A stretch of DNA of 41,997 bases from positions 1 through 41,997 of the forward strand of contig NZ_FOHV01000024.1 in NCBI RefSeq assembly GCF_900111395.1, given 5' to 3'. Position 1 is the stretch's first letter; the number at the start of each line of letters is the position of its first letter. The position numbers were made by a program, and so were the translations under genes. The notes beneath the pieces are model-generated. The model saw only the letters and a list, made by a program, of their open reading frames with translations, was not told the origin of the DNA and ran no database searches. Positions 36,733-41,997 of the stretch are shown piece by piece. The stretch is from Thorsellia anophelis DSM 18579. GTDB taxonomy: Bacteria; Pseudomonadota; Gammaproteobacteria; Enterobacterales; Thorselliaceae.

Positions 36733-38418
36733 CTAAAAACTGTCAATTAGTTCTTTTGCATTAGCGAGTGTATTTTCCGTAATTTGGGTACCACCTAATA
36801 AACGAGCCAGTTCATTTAATCGACCTTGGTGATCTAATGCATGCATTTGTGTTGTTGTCATCATTTCCTGATTAGCATCAGGCTCAACTGTTTTATTGAC
36901 ATAAAAGTGTTGGTGTGCAGCAGCTGCAACTTGTGGTAAGTGTGTAACACACAGCACTTGGGTTGTTTCTCCCAATTGTCTCAATAGTTTGCCAACAATT
37001 GCAGCGGTAGGACCACTTATTCCCACATCCACTTCATCGAAAATTAATGCTGGCATTGCCATTTTTTGAGCAGTAATAACTTGTATTGCTAATGACATTC
37101 TTGATAATTCACCGCCTGATGCGACTTTTGCTAGACTAGCAAGAGGTTGACCTGGGTTTGTGGTTACTACAAATTCAATTTTATCAGCACCATAAGCACT
37201 TAGATACTCAGGTTCATGGGCAATCAGTATTTCGAATTGGCCATGTGGCATAGATAATTCTCTAATACTTTCAGTGATTTTAGCACTGAGCTCCTGCGCT
37301 GATTTTCTTCTGGCTTGATTTAAATTGCTGGCTGCAGAAAGTGCAATTTTATATTGTTCATCTATTTTCGCTACAAGTGTCTCTTGATTTTCTTGCTGAG
37401 ATTTAAATTGTAGGGATTCTTGTTTTAATTGGGCATAATAAGCAGGTAAGGCTTCAGGAGTGACTTGATGTTTTCTGGCTAATTGTAATTGTTTAGATAA
37501 ACGTTTTTCTAATTCGTAAAGCCTTTGCGGATCCATTTCAAGCGAGCTTGCATGATGACGCAATTCCTCGCATGCTTCATTAATTTGGATGTCGGCTTCT
37601 TCTAACATTGTAAGAATGTCGCCAAGTTTTTTATCATAACGAATGATGCCTTGTAATTGTTGTTTTGCTTTATTTAGTAACGTTGTAATATTTACATGCT
37701 CATCATCTTGAAGAAAATTGATAATATTCTGGCTTGTTAAAAGTAAATCACCACTATTTGAGAGGCGCTTGTACTCTTCATCATTAGATTCATACTCACC
37801 TTCTACAGGTAAGAAATCTTCAAGTTCTTCTAATTGATAGTTTAATAGTTCAGCTCTTGCAAGTCGTTCAGCAGCCAAAGTTTGATGCTGTGACAGTGCC
37901 TTGCAGCTCTCACTCCATGTTTTGTAGGCGGAACGCATTGCTTTGACTAGGTTAGTATCATCAAGGTAGGCATCTAGTAAATTCCGTTGGTTATCACTTT
38001 TTAATAAGGTTTGATGAGCATGCTGACCATGTATTTGAATTAGTAGTTCCCCAATTTCTCGTAATTGAGATAGAGGAACAGGGGTGCCATTGATAAACCC
38101 TTTTGACCGGCCATCTTCCCCAATTACTCTTCTTAATAAACATTCTTTGGGTAATTCATCATCTAGTTCATGTTCTTCAAGCCATTTAACTGCATCAGGG
38201 TTTTTATCTAATAAAAAACGGGCTGATAAATCTGCTTTAGTGGCACCTTTACGTACAATATTGCCTTCAACACGATTCCCTAGACACAATCCAAGAGCAT
38301 CTATTGCGATTGACTTACCTGCACCTGTTTCTCCTGTAATCGCACTCATTCCTTTTTTTAAATCGATTTCTAGTTGTTCAACGATTGCAAAATTTTGTAT
38401 GTTAAGTTGTATTAGCAT
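36733..38418 (-). CDS. recN: DNA repair protein RecN
   Basis: 561 residues (553 in E. coli). SMC-like ATPase for double-strand break repair. Walker A GETGAGKS (29-36), a long coiled-coil middle (about 150-370), the ABC signature [13 protein letters not shown] and Walker [14 protein letters not shown] are in order. GAGG precedes ATG 38418, and a LexA box lies 18 bp upstream, so it is SOS-regulated as in E. coli. Confidence 0.96.
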   Translation of the reverse strand: MLIQLNIQNFAIVEQLEIDLKKGMSAITGETGAGKSIAIDALGLCLGNRVEGNIVRKGATKADLSARFLLDKNPDAVKWLEEHELDDELPKECLLRRVIGEDGRSKGFINGTPVPLSQLREIGELLIQIHGQHAHQTLLKSDNQRNLLDAYLDDTNLVKAMRSAYKTWSESCKALSQHQTLAAERLARAELLNYQLEELEDFLPVEGEYESNDEEYKRLSNSGDLLLTSQNIINFLQDDEHVNITTLLNKAKQQLQGIIRYDKKLGDILTMLEEADIQINEACEELRHHASSLEMDPQRLYELEKRLSKQLQLARKHQVTPEALPAYYAQLKQESLQFKSQQENQETLVAKIDEQYKIALSAASNLNQARRKSAQELSAKITESIRELSMPHGQFEILIAHEPEYLSAYGADKIEFVVTTNPGQPLASLAKVASGGELSRMSLAIQVITAQKMAMPALIFDEVDVGISGPTAAIVGKLLRQLGETTQVLCVTHLPQVAAAAHQHFYVNKTVEPDANQEMMTTTQMHALDHQGRLNELARLLGGTQITENTLANAKELIDSF

Positions 38419-38435
38419 TAGATAACCTCAATATA

Positions 38436-38455
38436 TACTGTTTTTTTGTACAGTA
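38436..38455. promoter_or_regulatory. LexA (SOS) box of recN
   Basis: TACTGTTTTTTTGTACAGTA matches the SOS consensus CTG-N10-CAG with flanking TA on both sides. It overlaps a plausible -10 (TATACT, minus strand) of recN. Only one box is seen; E. coli recN has more than one. Confidence 0.9.
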
Positions 38456-38803
38456 TAATAGAAGACAAAAAAAAACTCTGCAAGATATTATTGCGCTATT
38501 TGTAAAATTTTTTTCGAAAAAAGTTATTAAACATAAAAAAACGATATTTTCGCATGACATTCTAATCAATCTGGCGTAAATTCCCTTTTTAAAAGTCGCA
38601 CAACAAGTGCAATAATTTTTTGAAAAAAAACTGATTGAGATAAGTTCTGGCGGCTGATTTTTTATTCGGTAAAAGATTAGCTAAGTGCTGTCTTGCTGAT
38701 GTTTGTAATTATTTTTCTAGCTATACCTAAACTGAACTTAGATTTTTTTGTTATACCCTATGGCGTATTTGAACTTTACTTTAATGAGCAATCTTGATTC
38801 ACT
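38456..38803. other. Intergenic stretch between recN and trkA
   Basis: About 350 bp, very AT-rich with many A- and T-tracts. The recN and trkA genes diverge, so it holds both promoters. I see no gene, tRNA or strong terminator; a GCAC..GTGC short stem lies at about 38598. Confidence 0.4.
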
Positions 38804-40168
38804 ATGAAAATTATTATACTCGGAGCTGGGCAAGTTGGTGGAACACTTGCCGAAATACTCGTTGGTGAGCAGAATGATGTGACCATCGTTGACCATAACA
38901 ATGAAATATTAAAGCAGCTTCAAGATAAACTTGATTTACGGGTTGTGCATGGCCGAGCCTCTCACCCACAAATATTACGTGAAGCGGGTGCTGAAACCGC
39001 AGACATGATAGTTGCTGTAACGAGTTCTGATGAAACGAATATGGTGGCATGTCAAATAGCCTCTGCATTATTCAAAACACCGAAGAAAATCGCAAGAATT
39101 CGCTCACCACAATATATTGAGGAAGCTGAAGAATTATTTAATCAAAATGCAATAGAGATTGATCACTTAATTTCTCCAGAACAATTAGTCACTGATTATG
39201 TACATCGTTTAATCGAGTACCCAGGTGCGCTGCAAGTCGTCAATTTTGCTGAGGGAAAAGTCAGTATTGTGGCTGCAAAAGCTTACTATGGTGGATCTCT
39301 CATCGGGTATGCGCTTTCCTCTCTTAAAGAGCATATGCCTCACATTAATACACATGTGGCAGCAATATTTAGGCACAACCGCCCAATCAAGCCGCAAGGT
39401 TCGACGATTATTGAAGCTGGGGATGAAGTGTTTTTTGTTTGTGCAACACAGCATATTAGGGCTGTAATGAATGAGTTACAACGATTAGAAAAACCATATA
39501 AGAATATTATGATAGTAGGTGGTGGTAATATTGGTGCCGGTTTAGCTGCTAGAATTGAACGGCAATGTCGGGTTAAATTAATTGAAAAAGATCAAGGTAG
39601 GGCGGAATATTTATCTGAGTCGTTGCAGCATACAACTGTATTTTGTGGTGATGCATCAGATCAAGAGTTGTTGAAAGAAGAAAATATTGAACAGGTAGAT
39701 TTATTTGTTGCGCTTACAAATCGAGATGAAGATAACATTATGTCTTCTATGTTAGCAAAACGCTTAGGTGCAAAAAGGACTATGGTATTAATACAGCATA
39801 AAGCTTATTTTGAACTTCTGGAAGATAGCGATATCGATGTGACGATATCTCCGCAACAAACAACAATATCAGCGTTGTTAACTCATGTTCGTAAGGCAGA
39901 TATAGTAAGCGTCGCCTCTTTAAGAAGAGGTGTCGCTGAAGCGATTGAAGCGATTGCTCATGGAGAGGAAAATCACTCTCATGTTGTTGGCAAGCGAATC
40001 GATCAAATTAAACTACCAACAGGTACAACTATTGGTGCTATCGCAAGAGATGAAGACATTATTGTCGCGGATAATCAAACTGTGATAGAGGCGAATGATA
40101 GAGTAATTTTATTTTTGACAGATAAGCGCGTAGTACCAGATGTTGAGCGATTATTCCAAGTTGATTAG
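38804..40168 (+). CDS. trkA: Trk potassium uptake regulatory protein TrkA
   Basis: 454 residues (458 in E. coli). A cytoplasmic NAD+-binding subunit that gates the TrkH/TrkG K+ channel. Two RCK repeats are present: GAGQVGG (7-13) with [12 protein letters not shown], and GGGNIGAG (about 237-244) with [16 protein letters not shown]; each is followed by a TrkA-C domain. It usually follows rsmB, but here it stands alone with recN and serA as neighbours. Confidence 0.95.
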   Translation: MKIIILGAGQVGGTLAEILVGEQNDVTIVDHNNEILKQLQDKLDLRVVHGRASHPQILREAGAETADMIVAVTSSDETNMVACQIASALFKTPKKIARIRSPQYIEEAEELFNQNAIEIDHLISPEQLVTDYVHRLIEYPGALQVVNFAEGKVSIVAAKAYYGGSLIGYALSSLKEHMPHINTHVAAIFRHNRPIKPQGSTIIEAGDEVFFVCATQHIRAVMNELQRLEKPYKNIMIVGGGNIGAGLAARIERQCRVKLIEKDQGRAEYLSESLQHTTVFCGDASDQELLKEENIEQVDLFVALTNRDEDNIMSSMLAKRLGAKRTMVLIQHKAYFELLEDSDIDVTISPQQTTISALLTHVRKADIVSVASLRRGVAEAIEAIAHGEENHSHVVGKRIDQIKLPTGTTIGAIARDEDIIVADNQTVIEANDRVILFLTDKRVVPDVERLFQVD

Positions 40169-40338
40169 TTGATCAGTTATAAAAATTTAAATAAAGTGTC
40201 TTTCCATTCGTGATAATATAAAAATAATCAAGCAGCGCAATATTATTTTTACCAGATGTGTAAATTTCAAAACTCAAAACAATGTAAGAATGAAACAAAG
40301 TAATTGTTAACCGTCGATTAAAGATAAGTGAGGCATAA

Positions 40339-41583
40339 GTGAACAGAGTAAAAACATCATTAGGAAAAGATAAGATTAAGTTTCTACTATTAGAAGGAGT
40401 GCACGAAAGTGCTGTCGAAGTACTTAAGAATGCAGGGTATACAAATATTGAATATCATAAAGGTGCGCTAAAAGATGATGAACTAAAATTAGCAATTAAA
40501 GATGCTCATTTTGTCGGGATTCGTTCACGAACACATTTATCAGAAGATATTCTTAATGAAGCACAAAAATTAATAGCTGTGGGATGTTTTTGTATTGGAA
40601 CAAACCAGGTTAATTTAAATGCTGCGGCAAGTAAAGGTATTCCTGTTTTTAATGCACCATTTTCTAATACACGTTCTGTCGCTGAAATGGTACTTGGTGA
40701 AATTCTTTTGTTACTCAGAGGGATCCCAGCCGCGAATGCAAAAGCACATAGAGGTATTTGGCATAAACTCGCTTCTGGCTGTTTTGAAGCACGAGGTAAA
40801 AAACTTGGCATTATAGGGTATGGCCATATAGGTACTCAGCTTGGTATTTTAGCAGAAGGTCTGGGTATGCAGGTTAAGTTTTATGATATAGAGCATAAAT
40901 TACCGCTTGGAAATGCCCAGCAAGAGCAGTCACTCAATGAACTATTAGCTCAGTCTGACGTTATTTCTTTGCACATCCCTGAGAATGCATCAACCAAAAA
41001 TATGATTTCTAAAGAGCAATTAGCTCAAATGAAAAAAGGTGCTATGTTAATTAATGCTTCAAGAGGAACAGTGGTTGATATCGATGCACTAGCTGATGCA
41101 TTAAGAAATGAGCATCTTGCAGGTGCTGCTATAGATGTATTTCCTGAAGAGCCAGCAACAAATAGCGATCCGTTTATCTCGCCATTATGTGAGTTTGATA
41201 ATGTAATATTGACGCCACATATAGGCGGCTCGACAGAGGAAGCTCAAGAGAATATAGGGATTGAAGTCGCTGGTAAACTTGCTAAATATTCTGATAACGG
41301 CTCTACACTATCAGCGGTCAATTTTCCTGAGGTTTCACTTCCTATTCATACAGGTGACACTAGTCGCTTACTTCATATACATGAAAATAGGCCTGGAATT
41401 ATGACCCAGATTAACCAAGTATTTGCTGAAAATAGCGTTAATATTGCCGCACAATATTTACAAACAACGCCTGAAATAGGATATGTCGTAATCGATTTAG
41501 AAGCTGAGAAAGAAATTGCTCAGAAGGTTATTGAATCAATGAAAGCAATTGAAGGCACCATAAAAGCGCGTTTGTTATACTAA
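40339..41583 (+). CDS. serA: D-3-phosphoglycerate dehydrogenase
   Basis: 414 residues (410 in E. coli). First enzyme of serine synthesis. The start is GTG 40339 with GAGG five bases upstream. Rossmann motif LGIIGYGHIGTQLGILAEGLG, catalytic-domain NASRGTVVDIDALADAL, the His of LTPHIGGSTEEAQENIG, and a C-terminal ACT domain (about 340-414, HENRPGIMTQINQVFAENS) that binds serine for feedback inhibition. The next features are the rRNA promoters on the same strand. Confidence 0.97.
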   Translation: MNRVKTSLGKDKIKFLLLEGVHESAVEVLKNAGYTNIEYHKGALKDDELKLAIKDAHFVGIRSRTHLSEDILNEAQKLIAVGCFCIGTNQVNLNAAASKGIPVFNAPFSNTRSVAEMVLGEILLLLRGIPAANAKAHRGIWHKLASGCFEARGKKLGIIGYGHIGTQLGILAEGLGMQVKFYDIEHKLPLGNAQQEQSLNELLAQSDVISLHIPENASTKNMISKEQLAQMKKGAMLINASRGTVVDIDALADALRNEHLAGAAIDVFPEEPATNSDPFISPLCEFDNVILTPHIGGSTEEAQENIGIEVAGKLAKYSDNGSTLSAVNFPEVSLPIHTGDTSRLLHIHENRPGIMTQINQVFAENSVNIAAQYLQTTPEIGYVVIDLEAEKEIAQKVIESMKAIEGTIKARLLY

Positions 41584-41650
41584 CATTGCTTTTATATTAG
41601 TCTTTCGGTTTGTTTTTTGTTCATATAACTATATTATTGAAAAAAAAGAC

Positions 41651-41678
41651 TTGCGCAATAAAAATTATCGCCTATAAT
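41651..41678 (+). promoter_or_regulatory. Probable rRNA operon promoter P1
   Basis: TTGCGC (41651-41656), 16 bases, TATAAT (41673-41678), then a GC-rich discriminator TCGCCGCC, as in stringently controlled rRNA promoters. A-tracts just upstream (about 41641-41648) could act as an UP element. Confidence 0.75.
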
Positions 41679-41822
41679 TCGCCGCCTGTTAGCCACTAAG
41701 CAAATTCTTAATAGAATAAGCAAATAGAGCCAACAAGCGGTTGATTTAAGTTTCGTGAAATAAAATAGCAAAATTTAAACACAATCGTAGCGAGAAAAGT
41801 TAAAATAATTTTAAAAATTAAC

Positions 41823-41850
41823 TTGACACGCTAAATTGGGTGAGTATAAT
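41823..41850 (+). promoter_or_regulatory. Probable rRNA operon promoter P2
   Basis: TTGACA (41823-41828), 16 bases, TATAAT (41845-41850), followed by the GC-rich discriminator ACGCGCCCTG. It is 172 bp after P1, which matches a tandem P1-P2 rrn arrangement. Confidence 0.88.
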
Positions 41851-41886
41851 ACGCGCCCTGTCGATGAGAAGAAACTTCCCGACACC

Positions 41887-41916
41887 TTCGGTCAATATAC
41901 CGAACGCTCTTTAACA
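41887..41916 (+). promoter_or_regulatory. rRNA leader antitermination site (boxB-like hairpin and boxA)
   Basis: A perfect 6-bp hairpin, TTCGGT (41887-41892) with ACCGAA (41899-41904), is followed directly by boxA CGCTCTTTAACA (41905-41916) and then AATTTATCAGACAATCTGTG, almost identical to the E. coli rrn leader. Nus factors would assemble here. The 16S gene should begin roughly 100 bases past the window edge. Confidence 0.9.
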
Positions 41917-41997
41917 ATTTATCAGACAATCTGTGTGGGCACTCGCAAGATATGACAAAAAACAGATAACCAAGAACGCTATAAATCTTAGTTATCG

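Overview
The window looks like the chromosome of a low-GC gammaproteobacterium (GC in the mid-30s by eye) close to Enterobacterales, Pasteurellales or Orbales. AlaA, SerA, TrkA, GlpR, PyrB, PyrI, SodA, YqhD, YjcE and YhgN all read like E. coli proteins, and the rRNA leader at the right edge has an E. coli-like boxA region. ArcB lacks its PAS domain, as in Pasteurellaceae. I cannot name genus or species from the sequence alone.

Layout. 1-330: the 5' part of an IS3-family element (minus strand), cut by the window edge. 337-4155: four unrecognised exported proteins on the minus strand; at least two are paralogues with coiled-coil C-termini. 4279-11132: minus-strand housekeeping and metabolic genes (CynX/NimT-type MFS transporter, YjcE antiporter, YqhD aldehyde reductase, MetC, AlaA). 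11548-13577: groES-groEL with a recognisable sigma-32 promoter at about 13764-13794. 14448-15050: yhgN.

15084-24158 is the most interesting part: a reactive-sulfur locus. Leftward it has a persulfide-dioxygenase-like hydrolase, a DsrE-family gene broken by one in-frame TAG, a possible 42-codon ORF, and a DUF442 rhodanese/phosphatase-like protein. Rightward it has a BigR/SqrR-type ArsR regulator with the two sensing cysteines 66 residues apart, a two-part YeeE/YedE transporter, a TauE/SafE permease, DsbD, DsbG, and a chemoreceptor whose C-terminus carries a second copy of the DUF442 domain with motif CRSGKRC. The standalone and fused DUF442 domains are about half identical, which suggests local duplication and fusion. 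I infer that the receptor reads cytoplasmic reactive sulfur (persulfide) and links it to the chemotaxis pathway.

24340-28261: oxidative-stress and redox genes (Old Yellow Enzyme, SodA, MdaB, a YafC-like LysR regulator). 28374-31147: arcB and glpR. 31279-32986: the pyrimidine operon pyrI-pyrB with a leader peptide (pyrL) whose stop abuts an attenuator hairpin. 33240-41583: hemL, an NlpC lipoprotein, gor, recN (with a LexA box), trkA and serA. From 41651 to the right end lie tandem rRNA promoters, a boxB-like hairpin and boxA; the 16S gene itself should begin just past the window.

Many 3' gene boundaries carry long, perfect or near-perfect, low-GC hairpins without clear U-tracts.
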